In this document: positions 18,459-26,690 of the stretch, piece after piece | Position numbering within the stretch: the stretch's first letter is position 1 | Layout of the letters: the number at the start of each line of letters is the position of its first letter | Made by a program: the position numbers and the translations under genes | Assembly (NCBI GenBank): GCA_050288105.1 | Contig: JBNKDE010000001.1 | Location: 248,001-312,000, forward strand | Direction: 5' to 3' | Source: JACNJF01 sp050288105 | GTDB taxonomy: Bacteria; Pseudomonadota; Gammaproteobacteria; GCA-001735895 | DNA: 64,000 nucleotides | The notes under the pieces: generated by a model | What the model saw: the letters and a program-made list of their open reading frames with translations, nothing else | The model's database searches: none | Told to the model about the DNA's origin: nothing

Positions 18459-18787
18459 TTAGCTACCGACCGCCTGCTCTGAATAGCTCAAGTTTAGTGT
18501 GAACTACGTCAAATAACTTAAGCGCATCAAGTGCTTAAGCGCTGAAAAGGGAATATATTCCCAATTGTGTATAAGTCTGCTTGCCGTTGGGTGTATCCTG
18601 CTGATGCGTCTTATCTATCGTTAAGTAATTGATTTTTTGATTTTTTTTGAGCTATATTTGATTTATTTTATCTTTGTCGATTTGACTAAGTGATAGTATA
18701 TTTATTCATTTTTAACAGATTACACAAGCTTAACTGCATTTCGCTTCTTGATAAATCTATGCACAGCTATTGCGGGTTACCAAACAA
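18459..18787 (+). other. AT-rich intergenic region with palindrome and short repeats
   Basis: No gene is visible in these roughly 330 bases. There is a perfect 14-bp palindrome, GGGAATATATTCCC, at 18549-18562, preceded by two direct copies of CTTAAGCGC at 18517 and 18534 (17-bp period) that also form a small hairpin (18518-18538). The second half is very AT-rich with T runs near 18630-18650. It most likely holds the promoter and operator of the DUF6502/DUF5666 unit; no -35/-10 pair is clear enough to call. Confidence 0.5.
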
Positions 18788-19600
18788 ATGAGTTTAGTAC
18801 CAGAAGTCATTCAAACAGCTACCATTCGTATTCTGAAACCACTGATCAGAATTCTGTTACGCAATGGCATTGCGTATGGCACTTTTGCAGATATTGCGCG
18901 TAAAATCTATGTCGATGCTGGCTATGAGGAAGCGCAACGACGTGAGCAAAAGCAAACCGTTTCTAATGTTTCAATCCTCACCGGAATCAACCGCAAGGAG
19001 GTTAAACGTCTTAAGGAATCGCTTTCATTTGATTCTGATAACTCTTTGAAGAAATTTAATCGAATCGTAAGGGTGCTGGCTGGATGGCAGCATGATGAAG
19101 ATTTCCTGGATTCAGACCATGAACCGAAAGACCTGCAGCTGGAAGGCAAGAAGTCGTCCTTCACCAGTCTGGTGAAAAAATATAGCGGGGATATGCCGGT
19201 GGTCGCGATGCTAAATGCGTTAATCGACAGTGGGAATATCAAGATTATTGACAATGGTAATATTCAGCTTGTTGAGCCTAATTACCTGCCGTCAGGAGAC
19301 TCGGATCAAAAGTTGAATATACTGGGTATAGATACTGCGGAATTTATCGAAACCATTGATCATAATATCAATATCGAACATCAGGAAGATGCCTGGTACC
19401 AACGCAAGGCGTCGAATACCCATATCAAAAGGAAAGCCGTGAAAAAACTTAGAAATCGCATCAACAAAAAAGCCCAGCTTTTGCTGGAGGATATAGACGC
19501 AGATCTGTCAGCAAATGAAGTTGAGGCAGATGAAGAGTCCTGTGCGGTTAGTATTGGCATTTATTTTTATCAAAATCCTGATGCACAGGGTGAGGCCTAA
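18788..19600 (+). CDS. DUF6502 family protein
   Basis: About 270 residues. The N-terminal half matches what I know as DUF6502: ILKPLIRILLRNGIAYGTFADIARKIYVDAGYEE, followed by KQTVSNVSILTGINRKEVKRLKESL, which reads like a helix-turn-helix, suggesting DNA binding. The C-terminal half is acidic and unclassified. ATG 18788 is more likely than the TTG at 18770 because the conserved helix starts soon after it; neither has a strong ribosome site. The next gene, a DUF5666 lipoprotein, starts five bases after its stop, so the two form a pair whose function is not established. Confidence 0.7.
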   Translation: MSLVPEVIQTATIRILKPLIRILLRNGIAYGTFADIARKIYVDAGYEEAQRREQKQTVSNVSILTGINRKEVKRLKESLSFDSDNSLKKFNRIVRVLAGWQHDEDFLDSDHEPKDLQLEGKKSSFTSLVKKYSGDMPVVAMLNALIDSGNIKIIDNGNIQLVEPNYLPSGDSDQKLNILGIDTAEFIETIDHNINIEHQEDAWYQRKASNTHIKRKAVKKLRNRINKKAQLLLEDIDADLSANEVEADEESCAVSIGIYFYQNPDAQGEA

Positions 19601-19605
19601 GCACC

Positions 19606-21045
19606 ATGACTCAACTGATGCATTTTTTCGCACGATTCAGACGTTTATTTATTACCGCGTTACTGAGCGTATCGATACTGTCCTGCGGTGGCGAAAGTAT
19701 CATATCGGCAGGAATTAGTGGTACGGGTATTGTTCTGGGCGTGATTACTGGATTTGGTAGTATATACGTCAATGGGGTCGAATATGACGTTACTGGCGCT
19801 GATTTCGATATCAACGACAATATGAATACTGATGATAGTGCGCTGCAGGTTGGCATGGTTGTTCGTTTAGTGGCTACCGATAATGGCGATGGCACAGGGG
19901 TCGCTACCCAGGTTGTGTATGATGAGTTAATTACGGGTCCGGTTGTTGCAGCCCCCGTTTCTCCGGTAAATGGTGATACCAGCAAAAAGAGTCTCGAAAT
20001 TCTTGGAAAAACGGTCATTATCGATAGCACTGCTACATCGTTCGGGGGCGGGGCTGGATTTGACACCGTAGCTGCCGGTGATGTGCTGGAGGTGTCTGGT
20101 TTTGCTGATGGCAACTTCATCTATGCAACCAGAATTGAACAGAAAGGGACGTTAACCCCGAATGTTACTCCTGTTGAAATTCATGGACAGGTGATCAATC
20201 TCGATTCGCCAACGTCCGGAAGCTTCGAGATTGCTGGCATATCGGTCGATTATTCCGCTGCTTCTTTCAAAGATCTCGCTGCAGGATTGTCTAATGGACA
20301 GTTTGTCGAGGTTCAGGGGACCTTTAGTAGTTCAACCTCGATTCTGGCAACTGTTATTGAGGGTGAGGATGACAATCATCAACAGGTTATTCAGAGTGCA
20401 ACGGGGCAGATCAGCCTGCAGGGCTATATTACGAGCTTTACCAGTACATCCGAGTTTGCGGTCAATGGCATCAATGTCGTTGTGGATACATCCACGCTAT
20501 CAGCAGAGGTATTGAATGCACTGGATTTGGGTGTGGAGGTTGAAGTTAGAGGTGCAATAGAGTCAGGAATTTTGATGGCTGATTCTATACAACTCAGGCA
20601 AGGTGACTTCGAATTTGAAGCAAAGCTGAAGTCTGTGTCTGTTGCCAGCTCAAGTCTCGGCGTAGGGTTCAACAATATCATTGGTGAAATCACTTTGAAT
20701 GTCGATAGCTTTAGCCAGATGGTCGATGATTCGACTGGTCTCTCGCTTAGCCTCGCAGAATTATCTTCCAGAATTGGGCAGGAAGTCAGGATTAAAGCAC
20801 GTGCGTCACAAGGAGTACTTTATATAACTACATTGAAACGTAGGGATGTTCATGAGTATGAAATTGAAAGTACCTTGAGTGCTGTAAATCAGGGCAGTGA
20901 TGTCACGGTTTTTGGATTGACCATTCCTCTGGAGGGAAGCGCTGCTGCCGCTGATTTGTCGGCTTTTGTATTAAATGAAACGATGGTGGAACTGGAAGAC
21001 AAAGATAAAAATGGACTTTTTGAGTCGATTGAAATAGAAGATTAA
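19606..21045 (+). CDS. DUF5666-repeat lipoprotein
   Basis: A 479-residue exported lipoprotein: hydrophobic signal with lipobox SILSC at about residue 27. The rest is a series of similar beta-rich modules. The first contains GIVLGVITGFGSIYVNGVEYD, and later units contain LEILGKTVIIDSTATSF, IHGQVINLDSPTSGSFEIAG, LQGYITSFTSTSEFAVNGI and STLSAVNQGSDVTVFGLTI, each followed by a GxxVEVxG-like turn. This is the DUF5666 pattern, probably OB-fold-like beta barrels in a chain. No catalytic residues stand out. It is coupled to the DUF6502 gene. Confidence 0.75.
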   Translation: MTQLMHFFARFRRLFITALLSVSILSCGGESIISAGISGTGIVLGVITGFGSIYVNGVEYDVTGADFDINDNMNTDDSALQVGMVVRLVATDNGDGTGVATQVVYDELITGPVVAAPVSPVNGDTSKKSLEILGKTVIIDSTATSFGGGAGFDTVAAGDVLEVSGFADGNFIYATRIEQKGTLTPNVTPVEIHGQVINLDSPTSGSFEIAGISVDYSAASFKDLAAGLSNGQFVEVQGTFSSSTSILATVIEGEDDNHQQVIQSATGQISLQGYITSFTSTSEFAVNGINVVVDTSTLSAEVLNALDLGVEVEVRGAIESGILMADSIQLRQGDFEFEAKLKSVSVASSSLGVGFNNIIGEITLNVDSFSQMVDDSTGLSLSLAELSSRIGQEVRIKARASQGVLYITTLKRRDVHEYEIESTLSAVNQGSDVTVFGLTIPLEGSAAAADLSAFVLNETMVELEDKDKNGLFESIEIED

Positions 21046-21074
21046 CAGCCAACACCAGAGTAAATGATTATTTA

Positions 21075-21107
21075 ATCAGGCTGCAGATGCCGCTTGTGCA
21101 GCCTGAT
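21075..21107 (-). terminator. Hairpin at the 3' end of the yfcE-like gene
   Basis: A perfect 11-bp stem, ATCAGGCTGCA (21075-21085) with TGCAGCCTGAT (21097-21107), overlaps the end of the phosphoesterase gene. On the minus strand it is followed by a weak TTAAATAAT tract, so termination is plausible but not strong. It lies between convergent genes. Confidence 0.5.
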
Positions 21108-21627
21108 CAATATCCTGAAATCTATAGCTCTCAATTTTCCACAGCGATTCACTGGCCTCTAGCACCAGGCAGGAAGCACCACCGCGCGTGCGGGTGGCGC
21201 CTGCAGCGCCGGGATTCACCACCCAGGGCATTTTAAAATCATCAATAACCTTGCGATGGGTATGTCCGTACACAACCATTCTGGCATCAGGGTGTGCCTG
21301 GCGCAGATCTTCATGATCCGGGCTACTCATATCGTGGATATGCCCATGTTCAATAGCAATACGGCCGCCAGGTAAATCCAGGCTGGCAATCTGTGGCAAT
21401 GCATTCACCTGCTCGCGCTGTTGTGCTGGCCAGGCTGCCGCATAGTCGTTATTTCCCGCTACCGCGATGACCTGTCCTGAAAGGGGCTGTAACTCATCCA
21501 GAATACTGGCACTACAGATATCACCGGCATGGATAGCAATATCGCATTGCTTAACCAGTGCCCTGATTTCAGGATGCAGGTAAGCATGCGTATCGGATAA
21601 AATTGCGACCTTAACTGGTTCCGCCAT
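21076..21627 (-). CDS. YfcE/MJ0936-type metallophosphoesterase
   Basis: A 183-residue calcineurin-like phosphoesterase with the dinuclear-metal motifs in order: LSDTHA (residues 10-15), HAGDI, GNNDY, EHGH and YGHTHR, ending with VVNPGAAG. This is the compact YfcE type, which hydrolyses phosphodiesters in vitro; the natural substrate is not known. It starts two bases after the YkgJ gene, so both are in one operon. Confidence 0.85.
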   Translation of the reverse strand: MAEPVKVAILSDTHAYLHPEIRALVKQCDIAIHAGDICSASILDELQPLSGQVIAVAGNNDYAAAWPAQQREQVNALPQIASLDLPGGRIAIEHGHIHDMSSPDHEDLRQAHPDARMVVYGHTHRKVIDDFKMPWVVNPGAAGATRTRGGASCLVLEASESLWKIESYRFQDIDQAAQAASAA

Positions 21628-21629
21628 AT

Positions 21630-22556
21630 TTAATTATCCGAACACTGATCAGGGTCGCCCAGTACCGCTGCTGCGAGTTCCGCTTCTTTCCTTTTTTCGT
21701 GCTCCATAACTTCAATTTCCTTACGCATCTTCAATATTTCTGCACGTTCCTGCAGGCGTTTGTCCCAGGCACCTTCAACTTCTGGAATACTTAATTCACC
21801 ATAAAGTACCTGGCGCATCAGTTTGAAACCAAACTGCATCAGGGCAACATCATCAGATGCCACCGCGTTATAAAATTCATCAGATAAGTTGTAGGTTTTG
21901 CGGAAACTATCGCTGGTTACGAAGCGGCGAAAACGATCCATATCGTAACTCGCCATAAAAAACAGTTGCAGGCTCATTTCTGAGGGTTTGCCGATAGCCG
22001 GTCCTGTCGAGCGCTTTTTCAGGATGATGATGAACCACTCGCGGTTATAGTCGTCGTACTCAACAACGCCCTGTGATTCGCGGTATTCCTGAACCGTTTG
22101 TTTCTGGTCTTCATCATGCCCTTTACAATGATCTTCCCTTATTAACAGGAAAGAGCGCTCATCAACATTCTTGTCGATCGCTCGCATTGAGAGCAATCCC
22201 GAAGGGTAGTAGCGGCAGGCTGTTGGACGATTTTCATAAACAGAGCATCCTGCATCGGTCATAAACAGACAGGCACCTTCATCATCGGTGCGTAACTTGA
22301 TGCCGGGTAAACCGCCAGAATCCAGTTCAAAAGGTACGGTATGTTTGGCCAGAACATCGGTCGTAGATAAGCCGGTTTGTTTTTTCAGGCGGATGATGTC
22401 GTAAGGTGTCAAAGTCACGTTGGCCTTTGAACAGCAGGCATTCCAGCAGGAAACGCCCTTGTGACAACGGAATTTAAGCTGATCATTGGCTTCCAGGCGA
22501 ATCGGTTCCACCGGGCTGTCATAAGGTAAATCGAAATTAAATTTGTCGTCGCTCAT
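21630..22556 (-). CDS. YkgJ-family cysteine cluster protein
   Basis: A 308-residue soluble protein with the YkgJ (CxxCxxxCC) cysteine cluster: FRCHKGVSCWNACCSKANVTLT at about residues 28-50, then CLFM, CSVYENRPTACRYYP. Such clusters are thought to bind zinc or an Fe-S centre; the biochemical role is not settled. The C-terminal half is helical, charged and without a recognised domain. It is co-transcribed with the downstream phosphoesterase. Confidence 0.8.
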   Translation of the reverse strand: MSDDKFNFDLPYDSPVEPIRLEANDQLKFRCHKGVSCWNACCSKANVTLTPYDIIRLKKQTGLSTTDVLAKHTVPFELDSGGLPGIKLRTDDEGACLFMTDAGCSVYENRPTACRYYPSGLLSMRAIDKNVDERSFLLIREDHCKGHDEDQKQTVQEYRESQGVVEYDDYNREWFIIILKKRSTGPAIGKPSEMSLQLFFMASYDMDRFRRFVTSDSFRKTYNLSDEFYNAVASDDVALMQFGFKLMRQVLYGELSIPEVEGAWDKRLQERAEILKMRKEIEVMEHEKRKEAELAAAVLGDPDQCSDN

Positions 22557-22641
22557 TCTGGACTCTTGTTCAGGTTAATAAGCGAATCATTATATAGTAT
22601 TTGAGCGCATTCAGCCATTGGGGATGCTGATTGCCGGATAA

Positions 22642-23469
22642 TCAGTTTGAATGAGCTGTACCTGAGACATTCTGGTTGTCGCCCATACTGTCTAGATAGT
22701 GCAGGCTGGTGTGGATCTGATGGGGTAGTGTAATTTTGATGTATCGATAGGCAGCAAAAGAATGATCCAGGCAGAGGAAATTTTCTGATTGAGCCTTGAA
22801 CTGATGACAGGTTGAAGGTGTTGCCAATAGTCTGAGCTGATTCATTTGCAGATCAAGCGGCTGATGTATATGTCCACTTAATAGCAGCGATGGCGTATCA
22901 GATTGCTGAATCAGACTGAGCAACTGGTGCTGATTTTTCAGGCCAAGATCGTCCAGCCAGCGGCTGTTGACCGCTGCGGGTGTGTGGTGGATAGCAAAAA
23001 TATGGAAGCGGCTGCGAGAGGTTCGCAGAAAATGCTGCAGCTGGTTCAGGCAGTTATCGTCCAGTTCTCCATGATGTGCCTGATCAACCCAGCTATTCAT
23101 TAACACAATCGAAAAGTTATTTTGCTGAAACAGAACAGGCGAGTCTAGTGGACTCTGAGGAATGATTTGCTTTAATTGTTTTGGCTCATCGTGGTTACCG
23201 GGAACGCAAAGTACCGGGTAGCTAAGGTCATCAATAATCGTATGGAATAGTTGATAGCTTGACGCGCTACCAGTCTGCGAGATATCACCAGTAAATAGAA
23301 TTAAATCGACGTCAGGGAAATCGTTGAGCGCCTGGCTGAGTACTTTTTGCAGGTTGTTAAAGGTATTCAGCCCGTAAAGTAACTCATCAGCTGAGTCGAG
23401 TATATGGGTATCTGTAATATGAAGAATCCTTAGCTCGGTTAGCGCTTCAGCAGGGAAAGGGAAAGTCAT
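22642..23469 (-). CDS. cpdA: CpdA-like 3',5'-cyclic-nucleotide phosphodiesterase
   Basis: A 275-residue class III cyclic nucleotide phosphodiesterase. The metal-binding motifs follow the CpdA order: ITDTHI (DxH), LFTGDIS (GD), VPGNHDE (GNHDE), IHHTP and LSGHIHQ. The length and the LPTASTCHQF-like segment near the C-terminus (LLATPSTCHQFKAQ) agree with CpdA. It should lower cAMP. It lies 68 bp after the methyltransferase gene on the same strand and may be read through from the cyanase operon, but it could have its own promoter. Confidence 0.82.
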   Translation of the reverse strand: MTFPFPAEALTELRILHITDTHILDSADELLYGLNTFNNLQKVLSQALNDFPDVDLILFTGDISQTGSASSYQLFHTIIDDLSYPVLCVPGNHDEPKQLKQIIPQSPLDSPVLFQQNNFSIVLMNSWVDQAHHGELDDNCLNQLQHFLRTSRSRFHIFAIHHTPAAVNSRWLDDLGLKNQHQLLSLIQQSDTPSLLLSGHIHQPLDLQMNQLRLLATPSTCHQFKAQSENFLCLDHSFAAYRYIKITLPHQIHTSLHYLDSMGDNQNVSGTAHSN

Positions 23470-23537
23470 CGATGAAGTGTACAGTCGTTTAATCGATAGC
23501 AGTTTAAATCTTGCTGCGGTTTAATCGAAGTGAAAAA

Positions 23538-24374
23538 TCAGCATTTATCCCTGCGCTTTATCAAATAGGTGTAGTAGTTACAGGAAGCAAAAAAATGCCC
23601 TTTATCAATATATTCCAGTTGATTCTTCAACCAGCTGTCTACCTGTTCGGCACCAATTAACCCAGCATGTTTGACATAAGGGGCATAGGCTTCGATAAAC
23701 GATTTGAAATAACTCCCGCGTCCTATCTCAATAATCGCATCGCCCCAGGCTTTACAGATTTCCAGATTAAAGCCTGGCAGCAATCTAGGTAAATCCTGCA
23801 TGATAATCGTATTGTTGAAAGTTGCCTGAGCCAGTGCAGTATTCATTTGCTTACCCAGATCATGATCTGGGTAAGCGAAGGTCAGGGATGAATAGTCGCC
23901 ATCAAAAATGACCAGCGTGCCTCCGGGTTTTACAACCCGAGCCATTTCCTGTACCACGGTTTCAGGGCTGGTTACATGGCTAATTACGGTATGTGCGATG
24001 ACGACATCAAACATAGCGTCAGGGAAATCGAGTTGATGCGCATCGCCGACTGAGAACTCGATACGGTCACTGATATTTTCCGACTGGGCAAAACGCCTGG
24101 CCACTTCAATGAAGTCAGGGCTCTGGTCTACTGCATAAGCTTTACCCGAAAAATTATCGCGTTGTGCGAGGAATCGCGTCGTCGCACCTGTACCGCAACC
24201 AATCTCCAGCGCAAGGGCTGATTCGGGTAGTGAAAGCTGGGCGGCATATTTTAGAATCAGGTTAGAGAAAGCCTTATCGCGGGCGCGGCTCTCCAGTCGC
24301 ATAATCAGGCTTTGTATAGCCGGTTTGTCCAGCTCATTGATAAAGCGGTGCGGGTCCTTAGCTAACAACGTCAT
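23538..24374 (-). CDS. Class I SAM-dependent methyltransferase in the cyanase operon
   Basis: A 278-residue protein with the SAM-binding Rossmann motifs: ALEIGCGTGATTRFLA (motif I, about residues 55-70), AYAVDQSPDFIEVARR (acidic end of strand 2), VGDAHQLDFPDAMFDVVIAHTV and a VKPGGTLVIFDGDYSS post-motif. It overlaps the preceding small gene by 17 bases, which means it is translated from the same mRNA as the glcF-like, cynS and small unknown genes. The substrate is unknown. Thiol or thiocyanate methylation is imaginable from the context but nothing in the sequence proves it. Confidence 0.75.
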   Translation of the reverse strand: MTLLAKDPHRFINELDKPAIQSLIMRLESRARDKAFSNLILKYAAQLSLPESALALEIGCGTGATTRFLAQRDNFSGKAYAVDQSPDFIEVARRFAQSENISDRIEFSVGDAHQLDFPDAMFDVVIAHTVISHVTSPETVVQEMARVVKPGGTLVIFDGDYSSLTFAYPDHDLGKQMNTALAQATFNNTIIMQDLPRLLPGFNLEICKAWGDAIIEIGRGSYFKSFIEAYAPYVKHAGLIGAEQVDSWLKNQLEYIDKGHFFASCNYYTYLIKRRDKC

Positions 24375-24705
24375 TTGTATGCTCCGACCAGACTAAGGTG
24401 TAAGTGGATTTATCTACATTGCGCTGGTTATCTGTAATGGTAACTCTGGCACCATAATTCGTTATGATCTGCTGAACAGGGCAGTTATACAGGGCTTTTC
24501 TAAATTTCGGGTAGCTCATTGTTGAGAAAATACGATCATATTTAGCCAGGTGCCGGTACAGATCAGGCAGGTTAAAATGCCAGCAACAGGCATCAAGCTG
24601 AAACCTCGAGTCCAGTGACAGAAGTTGAAGCTGCTGCCTGTCCCTGCTGGCGATCTTTAGAAAAAAATCCAGCAGGGATTGTTGCATAGCAGATATTGTT
24701 GCCAT
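24358..24705 (-). CDS. Unknown 115-residue protein in the cyanase operon
   Basis: I do not recognise this family. It is a soluble protein with two or three helices in the first 75 residues (MQQSLLDFFLKIASRDRQQ; LPDLYRHLAKYDRIF; YPKFRKALYNCP) and a short beta hairpin at the end (GARVTITDNQ, STYTLVWSE). Cysteines occur at about residues 35 and 75 but form no known motif. It begins 12 bases after the cyanase stop and overlaps the next gene by 17 bases, so it is very probably a real gene of this operon. Confidence 0.6.
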   Translation of the reverse strand: MATISAMQQSLLDFFLKIASRDRQQLQLLSLDSRFQLDACCWHFNLPDLYRHLAKYDRIFSTMSYPKFRKALYNCPVQQIITNYGARVTITDNQRNVDKSTYTLVWSEHTNDVVS

Positions 24706-24717
24706 TCGATAAATCTA

Positions 24718-25158
24718 TTACCAGCTGGTGTACTTAAGAAATTTACCATTCATGGTGATGACCACTCGGTCACCTTTAGGATTTTCTTCCTTATCAATAT
24801 GCATGGAAAAATCAATCGCACTCATAATGCCATCACCAAATTTTTCGGCGATAGTTTCCTTAATGGTGTCGCCATAGACACCAACAATCTCGTACAGGCG
24901 GTAGATCACGGGGTCCTGAGGAATTGTTTTGTCCCATGCTTTATGCGGGAACGCCTGCAGTGCTTCACTGACTTCCTGATCTAGCCCCAGTAAATCACAC
25001 AATGCATCTGCTGACTCTGCGGGCATGCTATTCATACCAAAGCAGGCAGAAGTAACCCAGGTAGCCCCCAGGTTGAGACTGTTTCCAATTTCTTCCCAGG
25101 TTAGGCCTTTGGCTTTTTTTGCAGCAAAAATCGTATCGGTCATTTGTTCTTTATTCAT
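24718..25158 (-). CDS. cynS: Cyanase (cyanate hydratase)
   Basis: A 146-residue cyanase, which turns cyanate and bicarbonate into carbon dioxide and carbamate, and thus ammonia. An N-terminal helix-turn-helix-like bundle (KGLTWEEIGNSLNLGATWVTSACFG, PAESADALCDLLGL) is followed by the catalytic domain. The active-site residues are all present: R87 and E90 in YRLYEIVGVYG and S113 in EKFGDGIMSAIDF. The length is that of the family. It is the second gene of an operon led by a GlcF-like Fe-S protein, behind the shared 42-bp element, and CynR-like regulator genes lie just upstream. Confidence 0.95.
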   Translation of the reverse strand: MNKEQMTDTIFAAKKAKGLTWEEIGNSLNLGATWVTSACFGMNSMPAESADALCDLLGLDQEVSEALQAFPHKAWDKTIPQDPVIYRLYEIVGVYGDTIKETIAEKFGDGIMSAIDFSMHIDKEENPKGDRVVITMNGKFLKYTSW

Positions 25159-25197
25159 TTTTCTCTTAGCTCAGGTTGTGGTTAAAAAAGTTATTCA

Positions 25198-26514
25198 CTA
25201 CGCTCTTACGGCATTGGAACGGGAATCTAGTAAATGTGTCAGACTTTCTGGCGCTGGCCCACCGGTCGCCCAGTCCAGCAATTCAACTGAATGCACAACA
25301 GGTATTTTTGTGCCAGAGCCGATTTGCTTCATGCAGCCTATGTTACCTGCTGCGATAACATCGGGATCGATTCGCTCGATTGAGTTAATTTTTCGAGACT
25401 TTAGCTGATCAGATAATTCAGGCTGCAGTAGATGATAGGTTCCAGCTGAGCCACAACAGGTGTGCTGTTCCTTCGGTTCCAGCACTTTAAACCCCGCCGC
25501 TTTTAGTAATTTTTTGGGTACATATCGAATTCGCTGACCAAACTGCAAGGAGCAGGAAGCGTGGTACGCAACTTTGAGGTCAGACTTATGTTGATATTGA
25601 AGATTGATATCCAGTAGCCACTCGGTAATGTCCTTACTAATGGATGAGATGGTTTTCGCCTGTTCGGCAAGCTCAGTGTCCTGAAACATGTTGACATAGT
25701 CTTTAACGACAGTGCCGCAACCGCTGGTATTAATAATGATTGCATCCAGTCCATTGTGTTTGATCTCTTCCATCCAGACGCGGATATTGTTGCTGGCTTT
25801 TTCGCGCGCATCCTGCACCTTTCCCATATGGTAGGTTAATGCACCACAGCATCCCATATCTTTTGAAATGATGACCTCGCAGCCATGTCTGCGTAAAATT
25901 CGTACGGTGGCTTCATTGATATTGTTGTTCAGTGTTTTCTGTACGCATCCCGTTAGCAATGCAACTCGATACCGTCGCTTGCCCTGTGCGGGAAATACCT
26001 GGGGTTCATTAACTGAACTGGCGCGGTTGAGTTTGTCTGGCGCTGCCTGTATTAGTCGCGCCAGCTTAGCCGGGAATTTTTTGGCAAATGGTTTAACCAG
26101 CTTTGCTGATCGCAACGCAAATTTCAATCGTCGTGGATGGGGCAGAATGCTGGCCAGTGCCCAGCGCATCAAACGATCACTCGCAGGGCGTACATAATGC
26201 TGCTCTATGTGATCCCTTGCGTGATCCATCAGGTGCATGTAGTTAACAAACGAGGGGCAGCTGGACAGGCAGGTCAGGCAGTTCAGGCATCTATCCAGGT
26301 GGTGGACTGTCTTCGCACTGGGCTCATTATCGCTTTCCAGCATTTCCTTGATCAGTAATACACGTCCGCGTGGGCTGTCATATTCATGATGCGTTTCCTG
26401 GTAGGTTGGGCAATTATCCAGGCAATACCCACATTGCAGGCACCTGACCAGGATTTCATTTGATCGGGCAATGCCAGGGTTTTTAAGTTGTTCAAGCGTA
26501 AATTCTGTATGCAT
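25198..26514 (-). CDS. GlcF-like iron-sulfur / CCG-domain protein
   Basis: A 438-residue protein like GlcF, the Fe-S subunit of glycolate oxidase. Two 4Fe-4S ferredoxin motifs are at residues 25-110 (CLQCGYCLDNCPTY and CLNCLTCLSSCPS), then two CCG (heterodisulfide-reductase type) cysteine domains: DMGCCGALTYHMG and HTCCGSAGTYHLL. The flavin subunits GlcD and GlcE are not nearby, so it must either serve a distant flavoprotein or do something else. It leads the cyanase operon (39 bp to cynS), and its promoter region carries the 42-bp regulon element about 104 bp before the start. CCG domains can bind non-cubane clusters that handle thiol chemistry, so a link to sulfur-nitrogen compounds is a fair inference. 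Confidence 0.82.
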   Translation of the reverse strand: MHTEFTLEQLKNPGIARSNEILVRCLQCGYCLDNCPTYQETHHEYDSPRGRVLLIKEMLESDNEPSAKTVHHLDRCLNCLTCLSSCPSFVNYMHLMDHARDHIEQHYVRPASDRLMRWALASILPHPRRLKFALRSAKLVKPFAKKFPAKLARLIQAAPDKLNRASSVNEPQVFPAQGKRRYRVALLTGCVQKTLNNNINEATVRILRRHGCEVIISKDMGCCGALTYHMGKVQDAREKASNNIRVWMEEIKHNGLDAIIINTSGCGTVVKDYVNMFQDTELAEQAKTISSISKDITEWLLDINLQYQHKSDLKVAYHASCSLQFGQRIRYVPKKLLKAAGFKVLEPKEQHTCCGSAGTYHLLQPELSDQLKSRKINSIERIDPDVIAAGNIGCMKQIGSGTKIPVVHSVELLDWATGGPAPESLTHLLDSRSNAVRA

Positions 26515-26618
26515 TGAGATTTGTCATTGAGCCTCTGACCACTGTGCTAGCCTGGAAACTCTGGTTGAGACTCGCTATTTAACAGAACAGTCACTGTATG
26601 AGCTGAAATTGCAAGATT

Positions 26619-26660
26619 CCAATATTTTGTCGTTATCGACACTATAGGCGGTACCTATAG
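26619..26660 (-). promoter_or_regulatory. 42-bp regulon element, copy 1 (before glcF-like/cynS operon)
   Basis: Read on the minus strand, it has CTATAGG-N5-CCTATAG (26660-26642), then GATAACGAC and TATTGG (ending 26619). The first part is a perfect 7-bp inverted repeat with the T-N11-A geometry of LysR-type binding sites. The same element occurs before the first lysR gene and before scnB. It points at the glcF-like gene, whose start is about 104 bases away. Confidence 0.8.
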
Positions 26661-26690
26661 TTGTACGTATAACTCATAGGAATTCGATAT

